Shown piece after piece: positions 40,359 to 49,419 of a stretch of 64,000 nt of DNA (positions are counted from its first letter, which is position 1; each line of letters starts with the position of its first letter). Below the pieces are notes generated by a model, which had not been told where the DNA came from, searched no databases, and saw nothing but the letters and a program-made list of their open reading frames with translations. The translations under genes and the position numbers were made by a program. This DNA comes from Bin87 sp963692995 (lineage in GTDB: Bacteria; Chloroflexota; Dehalococcoidia; Lucifugimonadales; UBA3495): assembly GCA_963692995.1 (NCBI GenBank), contig OY843611.1:806001-870000 (forward strand), read 5' to 3'.

Positions 40359-43316
40359 ATGGTTGTTCAGCGGCCCAGACATAGCGAACCCAGCGCCAAT
40401 AACGAGTTGGGCGATCTGTTGCGGGCCATGCTTTCACGGTGTCAGGTGCGCTCCGAAAACACCCAGCTGATTGCGGGACGACCCGGCCTACAGCTGGATA
40501 ATCTGATTACCGCCGCCGACCGCGCTCCGGTGGTTGTTGAAGCCGAATACGAAGCCGTCGGTACCGCCGAAGCAGACGCCGCGGCGCGCCTGGATCTTCG
40601 GGTAGTGGACGAGATCCACCCCATCGAAGCCGCCATCGCTCTGCGCTATCCCGATACCGTCCGGTTTGCCGATAACCTGCGCGACGCTCTGAACAACGCC
40701 CGACTCTCCTACGCCGTGCTGTATCAGGACGGCAGCCGCTTTCCCGAGTCTGGTTGGCTGCAAGGCTCAGTTGCGGACTTGGCCGACCTGATTCGACTGG
40801 AGTCCGTGCCGCAACAAGCGGTGGAGCAAGCCGCCAATGCCCTGCAACAGGGCATTGACCGGGTGTCGGCCATACTGGACGACTTGGACTCCCGCCGGCC
40901 CCGGATTACCGCAGACATCGCTGGCCTGTTGGGAATGATCAACGTGCCCCAGACCCGCCGGATGGCCGTGGCGATCATCGCCAACGCCATGGTGTTTCAC
41001 GAGCGGATTGCCGGAACCCAGGAGGGCATCCCGACGCTGCGACGCACCTGTGGGCCGGACGTTGCCACCCCGCAGGACGCAACTCTAGCCGCCTGGAACA
41101 GCATTCTTGAAATCAACTACTGGCCTATCTTTGCCATCGGCAAGGACATCTTGGAACAGTTGCCCATGGAGCCAGCGGCTCGGGTCTTGCGAAACCTGTA
41201 CTCCACGGTGGGCGAGGTGCAGCAGGCCGGCGTGGATAATGCCCACGATCTGACCGGGCGGGTTTTCCAACGGCTGATTGCCGACCGCAAGTATCTGGCT
41301 ACGTTTTACACTCTGCCGGCGTCAGCGGCGCTGTTGGCCCGCTTGGCCGTAGCCAAACTGTCCGGGGTTTCGTCATTCCCGCGCAAGCGGGAATCCGGCG
41401 CCTCGGATGAAGTGGATTTCGACTGGTCAGACGCCGACGCCATTAGCCAACTCCGCATCGGCGACTTCGCCTGTGGTACCGGGGCGCTGCTCTCGGCAGT
41501 GTACGAACAAATCGCCGCCCGGCACGAAAGGGCCGGCGGCGACTCCGCTACCCTCCATCCGGCGATGATGGAGGAGGTTCTCTACGGCTGCGACGTGATG
41601 CCCTCGGCGGCCCACATCACCAGCGCCACACTGTCCGGAGCGCAGCCTACGGTCGGATACGGCAAGTCCCGTATCTATAACATGCCCTACGGTCGGCAAT
41701 CCGACCGCACCGTAGCGGTCGGTTCTTTGGAACTGCTGAATCGGGATGATCAACTATTGTTCCACAACACCAGCGACCCGGCGCTGCGCACCAGCAGCGC
41801 CGGCGACGAAACCACCGCTAACGTGATGGTCGAAATTCGGGAGGGCAGTTTTGATTTGGTGATTATGAACCCACCGTTCACCCGCGCTACCAATCACGAG
41901 GGAGAACACGCCAACGTAGTTAACCCTGCTTTCGCTGCCTTCAACGCCAGCGCCACGGATCAGAAGGATATGGGGCGGCGCATCAACCGGCAAGGAAAGG
42001 ATTCCTGCTATCACGGCAACGCTGGAATCGCTTCCGCTTTTGCAGCATTGGCGGACCGGAAACTCAAGCCTGGCGGTGTCCTGGCTATGGTGTTGCCCTT
42101 GTCCGTTGCCGCCGGACTGTCTTGGCAGGGCTTCCGCCACATGCTGGCCGAAGATTACACGGATTTGACAGTGGTGAGCATCGCCGCCAATGGGCAAGAT
42201 ATGTCCTTTTCATCCGACACTGGAATGGCGGAATGCTTGGTAGTCGCCCGCAAATCGGCCGACCTCGGCCAAAGTGACCAGCCGGGGCGGTTTGTATCCT
42301 TGCGCCATCGCCCAAAGGGATTCGCCGAAGCCGCCGTCATGCCCAAGTCCATCGTTGCCAGCACTGATATCCGGCATATTGCGGATGGGCCTTATGGCGG
42401 AACCGGTCTGTATATTGGAGACTCCCCCATCGGAGAGATACTGGCCGCGCCGGTTCCTGATAACGGAGCTACTTGGGGAACGGTTCGCCTGCTGGATTGC
42501 TCACTGGCGCAGACCGCTTATGCCTTGACCCAATCCCGGCTGTGGCTGCCAGCCCAACCCGCGGCGATAGAACTGAAAACGGCGCCGTTAGGGAGCATCG
42601 GCAGGATGGGCCTGGTGCATCGTGACGTCACCGGCCCGCCCCCGCGCGGCCCGTTCAACAAAGTCGCCCCCAGCCCAACGGCAACCTACCCCGCCCTCTG
42701 GAATCATGACGCGAAGCAAGAAACTCGCATAGTCTGCGAACCCGATTCGCAGCTGCTGGTACGGCAGGGGATGGAAAGCAAGGCGGCAGACGTTTGGGCC
42801 ACCGCCAGCCACGCCCATCTGAATCTTGATTTCCGGCTTACTTCTCAGTCGCTGGCAGCGACTTTCACCGAACAAGAAACAATTGGTGGAAGGGCATGGC
42901 CGAATGTTGAGTTTAAGGACAAGCGATTAGATTGCCCCTTTGTGGTATGGGGTAACAGTACATTGGGTTTGCTGATGTTTTGGTGGAGTTCCAACCGACA
43001 ACAAGACGGAAGAGGGATAATAACTATCCGTTCCGCCGAAACGCTGCCCGTTCTCGACCTCCGCACTCTCTCCGACGCGCAGCTCACCACCGCCCAAGCC
43101 ATCTTTGATGAGTTCCGCGACCGGGAGTTGCAGCCGGCCTACCTGGCCGACGCCGACCCCAACCGCGCCCTGCTGGACCGGCGTGTGATCTGCGACCTGC
43201 TGGGCTTTGATGAGGGTACCTACCGGGCCGTGCGCCGCCTCTCCGCCAAGTGGTGCGCCGAGCCGTCGGTGCACGGCGGCAAGCGACGGCCACTAGGGGC
43301 CAAGTTTTTGGTGTAA
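40359..43316 (+). CDS. N6-adenine DNA methyltransferase, large single-chain (type I/IIG-like)
   Basis: 985 residues. An N-terminal region (about 20-250) has an Asp/Glu-rich strand pattern like a PD-(D/E)xK relic (VVVEAEY...). The methylase core follows: FACGTGALL (SAM motif I) near 370, NPPFTR (catalytic motif IV) near 503, GGVLAMVLPLSVAAG and the rest of the N6-Mtase fold. The C-terminal region is probably for target recognition. The short peptide SSFPRKRESG (about residues 337-346) is encoded by an inserted palindromic repeat, in frame, in a loop just before motif I. No separate restriction or specificity subunit follows, so it may be a stand-alone or type IIG-like enzyme. Confidence 0.83.
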   Translation: MVVQRPRHSEPSANNELGDLLRAMLSRCQVRSENTQLIAGRPGLQLDNLITAADRAPVVVEAEYEAVGTAEADAAARLDLRVVDEIHPIEAAIALRYPDTVRFADNLRDALNNARLSYAVLYQDGSRFPESGWLQGSVADLADLIRLESVPQQAVEQAANALQQGIDRVSAILDDLDSRRPRITADIAGLLGMINVPQTRRMAVAIIANAMVFHERIAGTQEGIPTLRRTCGPDVATPQDATLAAWNSILEINYWPIFAIGKDILEQLPMEPAARVLRNLYSTVGEVQQAGVDNAHDLTGRVFQRLIADRKYLATFYTLPASAALLARLAVAKLSGVSSFPRKRESGASDEVDFDWSDADAISQLRIGDFACGTGALLSAVYEQIAARHERAGGDSATLHPAMMEEVLYGCDVMPSAAHITSATLSGAQPTVGYGKSRIYNMPYGRQSDRTVAVGSLELLNRDDQLLFHNTSDPALRTSSAGDETTANVMVEIREGSFDLVIMNPPFTRATNHEGEHANVVNPAFAAFNASATDQKDMGRRINRQGKDSCYHGNAGIASAFAALADRKLKPGGVLAMVLPLSVAAGLSWQGFRHMLAEDYTDLTVVSIAANGQDMSFSSDTGMAECLVVARKSADLGQSDQPGRFVSLRHRPKGFAEAAVMPKSIVASTDIRHIADGPYGGTGLYIGDSPIGEILAAPVPDNGATWGTVRLLDCSLAQTAYALTQSRLWLPAQPAAIELKTAPLGSIGRMGLVHRDVTGPPPRGPFNKVAPSPTATYPALWNHDAKQETRIVCEPDSQLLVRQGMESKAADVWATASHAHLNLDFRLTSQSLAATFTEQETIGGRAWPNVEFKDKRLDCPFVVWGNSTLGLLMFWWSSNRQQDGRGIITIRSAETLPVLDLRTLSDAQLTTAQAIFDEFRDRELQPAYLADADPNRALLDRRVICDLLGFDEGTYRAVRRLSAKWCAEPSVHGGKRRPLGAKFLV
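41372..41396. repeat. palindromic repeat inside methylase coding sequence
   Basis: GTCATTCCCGCGCAAGCGGG followed by AATCC has the same ends and core as the intergenic elements, here within an open reading frame that it does not break. Confidence 0.8.
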
Positions 43317-43488
43317 GTTCCCGGTTTAGCGGAAACGACGGTAGCGTGTTGCGCGCCGCCTGACCGGCCGCCAGCGCCAATGCCAGATCGTTTCTGCTAA
43401 AATGGGGGCGTGCATTTTAGGCGCCAGTTTAGTAAAATCGGCAACCGGCTCAACCTGTCTTGGGCTGAGAGGATGATAAGGAGGAGCC

Positions 43489-43806
43489 ATGACAATGGTA
43501 ACTACCAGGAACGAACTCCCCCCTGTGTCCTGGGATGATTTGCTTTCGGCCATCAGCCCACAGCCGGGATTTGCCAACGCTGACCTACGCCGCGCCATTG
43601 GCGCTGTCTCCACCGCTCGGCAGGAAGGACGCATCACCGATGAGCAAGCGGGAGAACTCATCAAGATGCTGGCTGCTGTTGCGGTGAGCGGACAGGTGAA
43701 CGCTCTCGTTGGCGATTTTTTCACACCGGACGCCTATGGACAGCTGGGTACTCGTTTTGGCAACGGGAGAACTTCACGGCGTGGTCACCGCTTCTCGTTG
43801 ATATAG
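43489..43806 (+). CDS. hypothetical protein
   Basis: 105 residues. A helical protein: WDDLLSAISPQPGFANADLRRAIGAVSTARQEGRITDEQAGELIKMLAAVAVSGQVN, with a basic C-terminus (RTSRRGHRF). The ITDEQAGELIKML stretch resembles a short coiled coil. AGGAGG lies before the ATG. Twelve bases separate it from the next gene. No family recognised. Confidence 0.6.
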   Translation: MTMVTTRNELPPVSWDDLLSAISPQPGFANADLRRAIGAVSTARQEGRITDEQAGELIKMLAAVAVSGQVNALVGDFFTPDAYGQLGTRFGNGRTSRRGHRFSLI

Positions 43807-43818
43807 CGGGAGGGTATT

Positions 43819-44394
43819 ATGGCAAGCAGCAAGGACGAATCCGAACCGGAACTTGATCCTGATCTGCCGGTTGCTTCAAACGATGAAGGCACCGTTTCAG
43901 GCGATAGCGACAACGCTATCGCCGATTCTGATATTGTGACAGTCCCGGCGGAGTTGATGGCGAGCTTACCGCCAGAGATTTTGGCAGGCTTACCGCCTGA
44001 AGTTCAAGCACAACTTCACCGCGACGCCGGTGAAGGCGAGGTTGTAACACAGCACTTCTCGGCGTCCACGTCGATGATGTTGGGTAGCATCGTCAACCCG
44101 ATTGCATCCCAGATAAACTCACAGCACATCACTGATATCATTGGCGTTACATCCCGTGAATTAGACCACGAATACAGCGACCGTAAGCACGCCAGGATTG
44201 TCGGGGGAATACTCGCAGGCGTAATTATATGCGGCGTACTTGCCGTTGCGCTTACCCTCATCCTCCAAGGAGTTTTGGACTTCCTGCTGGAGACGCTAAA
44301 ACTCATAGCTCCAATCATTGGAGGCGTTGGGTTTGGGATTGTCATTGGGTTTAGGATGGGACTTAAATACGCCAATTCCCGTAGTCGCCCATAG
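43819..44394 (+). CDS. hypothetical two-TM membrane protein
   Basis: 191 residues. An acidic N-terminal region (1-50), a LPPEILAGLPPEVQAQL motif pair, then a polar stretch (VTSRELDHEYSDRKHARI), and two hydrophobic segments (about 137-160 and 165-182) near the C-terminus. It lies directly after the 105-residue gene and probably forms an operon with it. No catalytic motif. Lower GC than the surrounding enzymes. Confidence 0.62.
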   Translation: MASSKDESEPELDPDLPVASNDEGTVSGDSDNAIADSDIVTVPAELMASLPPEILAGLPPEVQAQLHRDAGEGEVVTQHFSASTSMMLGSIVNPIASQINSQHITDIIGVTSRELDHEYSDRKHARIVGGILAGVIICGVLAVALTLILQGVLDFLLETLKLIAPIIGGVGFGIVIGFRMGLKYANSRSRP

Positions 44395-44413
44395 CAGCGC
44401 TCTGGAAATTGGC

Positions 44414-44442
44414 TTGGCATTGCCGCCGTCCCCTGCTACACT
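44414..44442 (+). promoter_or_regulatory. sigma-70-type promoter of luciferase-like gene
   Basis: TTGGCA, 17 bases, TACACT preceded by TGC (extended -10). The start codon at 44515 is 73 bases further, leaving a leader of about 65 bases. Confidence 0.5.
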
Positions 44443-44514
44443 GCGGCCATACGTCAACTGTACCGCAGTCGCCGCAGGCGCGCACGCAACGCAAGGGAGG
44501 AAGGAGAGGCCGTT

Positions 44515-45759
44515 ATGCTGATTGGCCATTTCACCGAACAACCCTGGCAGGATGAAAACTCCGGCCTCATGGGCACCCAGAGCACCGACCTGGGCATCTC
44601 CAACAGCCATTACCGCCCGGACGTCGGCGCCCAGCTTTACAATCGCTACCTGGACGAGAAAGTCTATGCCGAGGAGATGGGCTTCGACGCCGTGATGCTC
44701 AATGAGCACCACTCCACGCCTTTCTGTATGCAGGGCGTCACCAACGTCGGCGCGTCCATCCTGGCCCGCATTACCAACAAGGTCAAGATCATCATCCTGG
44801 GCAACGTGCTGCCCATCTGGGACGACCCCCTGTGGCTGGCCGAGCAGCTGGCGATGATCGACATGATCTCCCACGGCCGCCTGGTGTCGGGCTTCGTCCG
44901 GGGCGGCGGTCGCGAGAGCTGGTCCCACAACTCGCCGCCCAACTTCAACCGCGAGCGGTTCGAGGAGGCCCACGACCTCATCCTCAAGGCCTGGACCGAG
45001 GACGGCCCCTGGCGCTGGGAGGGCAAGCACTTCCATTACCGCTACGTGAACCCCTGGGCCCGGCCCCTCCAGGAACCTCACCCGCAGATCTGGATCCCAT
45101 CCACCGTGTCCGTTGAGACCGTCCGCTGGTGCGCCGAGCATCGCTACCCGCTGGTTCTCCTCGCTACCCGCCTGGAGCCCACCCGGGAAGCTTTCCAGCT
45201 TTACCATGACACCGCCGCCGAAAACGGCTACGAGTCGGGTACCCAAAACGTCGCATACCTGTGGAAGGTCCACGTTGACGAGACCGAGGAACTGGCCGAG
45301 GAAGTAGGCCGCAAGTACCTCTCCGGCGTCAGCAACCCCTTCCTCGCCGGCAACGAGGGCGGCATCAACCCCGCCATCATGAACCTGCCCGGCCACACGT
45401 CGCGCACCTCGCGCCGTCTCTCCGCCGCCGCCTTCGGCCCCGCCGGCCGCTTCGGCACCAACCGCCGTCCCTTCGAGGATCAGGTCGCCGACAGCACCAT
45501 CATCACCGGCACCCCCAAGACGGTCATCCCCAAGATCCGCGAAGTGCTGGAATACTTGCGCCCCGGCAGCGTCTTCTTCTGGGACGGCGACGGCGCCATG
45601 ACCCACGACGATCAGATGCGCAGCCTCCGCCTCATGGGCGAGGAAGTCATCCCCGCCGTCCGCGAAATGGGCAAGGAACTGGAGCTCTACTCCCCCTTCG
45701 AAGTTGACCCCCGCACCAACCGGCCCATTGCGGAAACCGCCACCAACACCGCCGACTAG
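44515..45759 (+). CDS. LLM-class flavin-dependent oxidoreductase
   Basis: 414 residues of the bacterial-luciferase-like TIM barrel. YAEEMGFDAVMLNEHH is the usual strand-2 signature, NKVKIIILGNVLPIWDDPLWLAEQLAMIDMISHGRL the FMN or F420 site, then GFVRGGGRES. The C-terminus has a long insertion relative to the roughly 300-residue F420-type members at 50538 and 59217, so it may be an FMN monooxygenase of a different group. AGGAAGGAGAG precedes the ATG. Confidence 0.87.
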   Translation: MLIGHFTEQPWQDENSGLMGTQSTDLGISNSHYRPDVGAQLYNRYLDEKVYAEEMGFDAVMLNEHHSTPFCMQGVTNVGASILARITNKVKIIILGNVLPIWDDPLWLAEQLAMIDMISHGRLVSGFVRGGGRESWSHNSPPNFNRERFEEAHDLILKAWTEDGPWRWEGKHFHYRYVNPWARPLQEPHPQIWIPSTVSVETVRWCAEHRYPLVLLATRLEPTREAFQLYHDTAAENGYESGTQNVAYLWKVHVDETEELAEEVGRKYLSGVSNPFLAGNEGGINPAIMNLPGHTSRTSRRLSAAAFGPAGRFGTNRRPFEDQVADSTIITGTPKTVIPKIREVLEYLRPGSVFFWDGDGAMTHDDQMRSLRLMGEEVIPAVREMGKELELYSPFEVDPRTNRPIAETATNTAD

Positions 45760-45777
45760 AATGGCGGGATTGCGATT

Positions 45778-45817
45778 ATATCCGTAAGGGCGAATAATTA
45801 TTCGCCCTTACGGATAT
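45778..45817. repeat. perfect 40-bp palindrome, family 2
   Basis: Longest copy of the GGCGAATAATTATTCGCC family, with arms ATATCCGTAAG extending outward. It lies between the convergent LLM and Uma2 genes and would form a strong hairpin, so it may end both transcripts. Confidence 0.85.
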
Positions 45818-45841
45818 TTCAGTCCAGATTGTTCGGAGACG

Positions 45842-46426
45842 CTATCGCCGCACCCGCGCCGGATGCTCGAACAGCCGCGCTAAAGACAGGCTGAACTCCG
45901 AAAACAGCGGCGTGGTCAGCGTGTCGGCGGATGTAAGGACCGCTCGCTCCCGGTACACTCCGTCGTCCCCCAATTCCAGTTGGGTAAGAGCGTCGGCGTC
46001 GCCGTCCAGAATCCAGTACTCCGGGATGCCGGCAGCCTCGTATAACTGTCGCTTGCGCACCAAGTCTATGTGGCGGTTGGATGATAAAACTTCCACTACG
46101 ATGTCGGGCGGGCCACCGTTAATGACGGTTGCACCAATGATGCCGACACGCTCCGCCCGCACGACCACGATGTCCGGCCCCAAAGCGCTGTTGTCTGATA
46201 CGACGACGCCGGCCACCTGATACACGATGCCCAGACCGGTTTCCATGATTTGCAGGACCAAATGTGCGCTCAATACGGTCGCCAGGAATTGGTGATCGGG
46301 AATCGGGAAAGCGGCCATATGCACTACACCGTCCAAAAGTTCGCAATGTTGCTCCGTTTCGGGCAAGTCCAGGAACTCCTCCAGAGTCATCCGCATACCT
46401 GTCCTGATAGCAGGTGTAGTGGCCAT
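45842..46426 (-). CDS. Uma2-family endonuclease-like protein
   Basis: 194 residues. MTLEEFLDLPETEQHCELLDGVVHMA, then PDIVV, then PDIVVEVLSSNRHIDLVRKRQLYEAAGIPEYWILD: the Asp, Glu-x-Val/Leu and Lys of the Uma2 PD-(D/E)xK fold are present. This family is abundant in cyanobacteria and Chloroflexota and its function is not settled. It is the first of three Uma2 genes in this window. Confidence 0.85.
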   Translation of the reverse strand: MATTPAIRTGMRMTLEEFLDLPETEQHCELLDGVVHMAAFPIPDHQFLATVLSAHLVLQIMETGLGIVYQVAGVVVSDNSALGPDIVVVRAERVGIIGATVINGGPPDIVVEVLSSNRHIDLVRKRQLYEAAGIPEYWILDGDADALTQLELGDDGVYRERAVLTSADTLTTPLFSEFSLSLARLFEHPARVRR

Positions 46427-46479
46427 GGCAACTGCTCCAATCGGCGAACTGCCGCCGTTGTATCATTCCGTCCGAGATG

Positions 46480-47580
46480 CTAGGCCACGGCAACCCGCCG
46501 CCCTTCGTCGCTGGACTGCCGGATGGCATCGATTAATCGGTGCAACCCCACCGCGTGGTCAAAGTCCGGCACGCCGCTATCGGTTCCCCGTATCGACGCC
46601 GCAAATTGGCTGTACAGCTGCCCCACGTTGTAGGCTGCCCCGCCCGGCATCTCCGGCGCCAGGCGCAACTCCTCCGCCGGCGTCAGGTCCTGCAGGTCGT
46701 TGCTGCCGCCCCGGGCGCCCCGAATGGCAACCTGCTGCAATTGGGGCGAATCCACCGACACCGCGACCAGCGTACCCGCTTCGCCATAGATCTCCATACG
46801 ATAACCGCTACCGGCCCAGGGCGTGCTGCCGATCTGCACCGATCCTACACCGCCGCTTTGCAGGTTGCCGCTGACCAGCACGTTATCGGGCGACGTTACC
46901 GGCAAGTCCTGGCCCGTATCCGTTTCGTGCCAGGTGGTCGCCTGGGTGCTGATCACCGTGGCCACATCGGCGAATTCGCCCACCACGCTGCACAGCGCGT
47001 CGATGGTGTGGCCGCCGGCGATGGTCAGCGTATGCGCTCCCAGATCAGCGTCGCGCTGCCAGGTGCGCCCCGAATCCCGTGACAACACGCCCTCCCGCAT
47101 CAGCCGGACGTGGCAGGTCATCACCCGTCCCACGTACCCGTCGGCCACCAGGTTCCGCAGATGTACGATGGCGGGATTGGCGCGCGCCTGCAAGCCCACC
47201 ACCGTCTTGACGCCCTGCTGTCGAGCCAGGTCGGCCATCTCAATGGCTTCGGCGGTGGTGCGTCCCAGCGGCCATTCGGTGAAAGTATGCTTGCCGGCCT
47301 GCAGCGCCGCGGTGGTCGGCTCGTAGTGGCGCGGCACGCGCAGTGAGATAGTAGCGGCCGCGATGTCGGCGTCGGCCAGCATCCGGTTGTAGTCATCCCA
47401 TGCGCTGCCCGCGTTGAATGCCGCCATGGCCTCGTCAGCCGACTCCTGCCGCGTGGTGCAGACGGCGGCCAGGTCAAAATCAGGATGTGCCTGCAATGCC
47501 GGCAAGTGCGCCCGCGGCGACCAGCCCTGGTGAATGTTCGCCCCAATCAGTCCAATGCGAATGGGCTGCTGCGTAGTCAT
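46480..47580 (-). CDS. Gfo/Idh/MocA oxidoreductase, Gal80-like variant
   Basis: 366 residues from ATG 47580 (the upstream extension of the frame is not conserved). The NAD fold GLIGANIHQGWSPRAHLPAL starts the protein. The usual catalytic EKP is replaced by E-W-P-L-G, as in Gal80-like regulators and relatives, so the normal catalytic Lys is missing. The C-terminal domain is intact. It could be a redox enzyme with different chemistry or a sugar-sensing protein. It is divergent from the OLD-like ATPase gene. Confidence 0.82.
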   Translation of the reverse strand: MTTQQPIRIGLIGANIHQGWSPRAHLPALQAHPDFDLAAVCTTRQESADEAMAAFNAGSAWDDYNRMLADADIAAATISLRVPRHYEPTTAALQAGKHTFTEWPLGRTTAEAIEMADLARQQGVKTVVGLQARANPAIVHLRNLVADGYVGRVMTCHVRLMREGVLSRDSGRTWQRDADLGAHTLTIAGGHTIDALCSVVGEFADVATVISTQATTWHETDTGQDLPVTSPDNVLVSGNLQSGGVGSVQIGSTPWAGSGYRMEIYGEAGTLVAVSVDSPQLQQVAIRGARGGSNDLQDLTPAEELRLAPEMPGGAAYNVGQLYSQFAASIRGTDSGVPDFDHAVGLHRLIDAIRQSSDEGRRVAVA

Positions 47581-47672
47581 AGCGGGTCTCCTGCGCTCAT
47601 TGAGTGAAATCGTCGTCATTCCGGTAAGCACTCCCATCGTAACATACGAGTGACTTGCCCTGACCGTGGCGG

Positions 47673-47681
47673 TGATACAAT
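47673..47681 (+). promoter_or_regulatory. extended -10 candidate for ATPase gene
   Basis: TGATACAAT, identical to that at 12736, lies 35 bases before the ATG at 47716. TTGCCC at 47655 is spaced 15 bases, short for a -35. Confidence 0.38.
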
Positions 47682-47715
47682 CGGGATGACTAGTTGTCCG
47701 GTAAGGGTGGCGACG

Positions 47716-49419
47716 ATGTTGACCAAACTCACAGTCCGCAATTTCAAGCAATTTGACGACGTTACGGTTGAACTGGACAACGTCGTCGTTTTTGTCGGCC
47801 CCAACGACTCCGGCAAGACCACCGCGCTCCAGGCGCTGGCGCTATGGGATTTGGGGCTGCGACGGTGGCGGGAACGTTGGGGGATGGCGCCTACGGATGA
47901 CTTGCCGCGTCCGGGCGTGTCAATCAATCGGCTTGCCTTGTTCTCCGTACCGGTCAGCCACGCCAATCTGCTGTGGCGCGGCTTGCGAACTCGCGAAGCG
48001 AACCGGAAAAACGGCGCTCCCGGCACTGCCAACGTCCGTATTGAAATAATAGTTGATGGGGTTTCAGCCGGCGGGAAGGAATGGACTTGCGGACTGGAGT
48101 TTGACTACGCCAACTCGGAATCATTCTACTGCCGGCCCCTGCGGACTGCTCCCGACGGTCAAGCGAGAATGCCAATGCCCGCAGCAGCTTTTGACGAAAA
48201 AGTAGCTTTCCTGCCACCGATGTCCGGGCTGTCGTCCTCGGAGGCGATGCTGCAACCCGGCACAGTGAACGTATTGCTGGGGCAGGGCAGAACTGCCGAG
48301 GTGCTCCGCAATCTCTGTTTTGAGGTGTCCCTGCAACGGAGCAACTTGTGGGACGCCGTTTTAGCGCCCCGTATGCGCAAGATCTTTGGCGCCACGATTT
48401 TGGAGCCGCAATACAACCCGGAACGGGGCGAGATAACGGTGCGGTATAAAGACGGATACATGCAGAATTTGGAACTGGACCTGTCATCGTCGGGACGGGG
48501 GTTTCAGCAGACCCTGATGCTCACGGCTTATATGCTGCTGCATCCCAATTCGGTAATTCTGCTTGACGAGCCGGATGCCCACTTGGAGATACTCCGACAG
48601 CGCCAAATCTACCAGGCTATTGCCGAAACCGCCGAACAGCAGGGCAGCCAGCTGGTAATCGCAACTCACTCCGAAGTAGTGCTGAACGAAGCAGCCGGCC
48701 GACACCAGGTGACGGCGTTTGTTGGCCCGCCACATCGCATTGACGGTGGCAGCAGTCAAGTGTTCAAGGCGCTATCGGAAATCGGATTTGAGCAGTATAT
48801 GCAAGCTAAACTGACCGGGTGGGTATTGTATCTGGAAGGTTCTACCGATCTAGCCGTTCTACAGGCTTTTGCCCGGCGCTTGCAGCACCCTGCCGGGGAT
48901 GCTTTGGAAAAGCCTTTTTGTCATCACGTCGGCAACCAGCCGATGGCGGCCAGACGGCATTTCTGGGGCCTTCGGGAGGCCGGCCCCGACTTGCGCGGTT
49001 TTGCGTTGTTCGACCGGCTTAACCGGCCCGGCGACGCCAGCGGTGTCCTTGACGAATACAGTTGGGCCAAGCGGGAAATCGAAAATTATCTGTGCTCACG
49101 GGAGGTTATACTGCGATGGGCGGGATCGGAAGGGCCAACTTTCCGCGCCGCCATGGAAGCCGCAATTACTGAAACCGAGAATGCGATGCAGTTACTGGGT
49201 CGCGGCTCGCCCTGGGACGGGGGTACGAAGGTTTCCGACGATTTCCTGGAACCGTTATTCCGGACGTTCTATCGCCTGACCGGAATATCCGGCATTGCAT
49301 CCAAGTCCGACTACCACTTCCTGGTCAACTACCTGGAACCTGACGAAATCGACCCGGAAGTAATCTCCGTGCTCGATACTATCGCTGAGGTAGCCGCCAA
49401 AGCAACTGCCTCATTATGA
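47716..49419 (+). CDS. OLD-like ATPase with TOPRIM-like domain
   Basis: 567 residues from ATG 47716. The N-terminal LTKLTVRNFKQFDDVTVEL and Walker A GPNDSGKT at 28-35 are typical of the RecF/OLD ABC-ATPases. Walker B VILLDEPDAHLE lies near 280 and the His switch IATHSEVVL near 310. After that, LYLEGSTDLAVLQAF near 370 resembles the first motif of the OLD TOPRIM nuclease. Such proteins act in phage defence or DNA repair. No partner gene (e.g. a GajB-type helicase) is next to it; the following gene overlaps its stop by ATGA but is an aldo/keto reductase. Confidence 0.8.
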   Translation: MLTKLTVRNFKQFDDVTVELDNVVVFVGPNDSGKTTALQALALWDLGLRRWRERWGMAPTDDLPRPGVSINRLALFSVPVSHANLLWRGLRTREANRKNGAPGTANVRIEIIVDGVSAGGKEWTCGLEFDYANSESFYCRPLRTAPDGQARMPMPAAAFDEKVAFLPPMSGLSSSEAMLQPGTVNVLLGQGRTAEVLRNLCFEVSLQRSNLWDAVLAPRMRKIFGATILEPQYNPERGEITVRYKDGYMQNLELDLSSSGRGFQQTLMLTAYMLLHPNSVILLDEPDAHLEILRQRQIYQAIAETAEQQGSQLVIATHSEVVLNEAAGRHQVTAFVGPPHRIDGGSSQVFKALSEIGFEQYMQAKLTGWVLYLEGSTDLAVLQAFARRLQHPAGDALEKPFCHHVGNQPMAARRHFWGLREAGPDLRGFALFDRLNRPGDASGVLDEYSWAKREIENYLCSREVILRWAGSEGPTFRAAMEAAITETENAMQLLGRGSPWDGGTKVSDDFLEPLFRTFYRLTGISGIASKSDYHFLVNYLEPDEIDPEVISVLDTIAEVAAKATASL

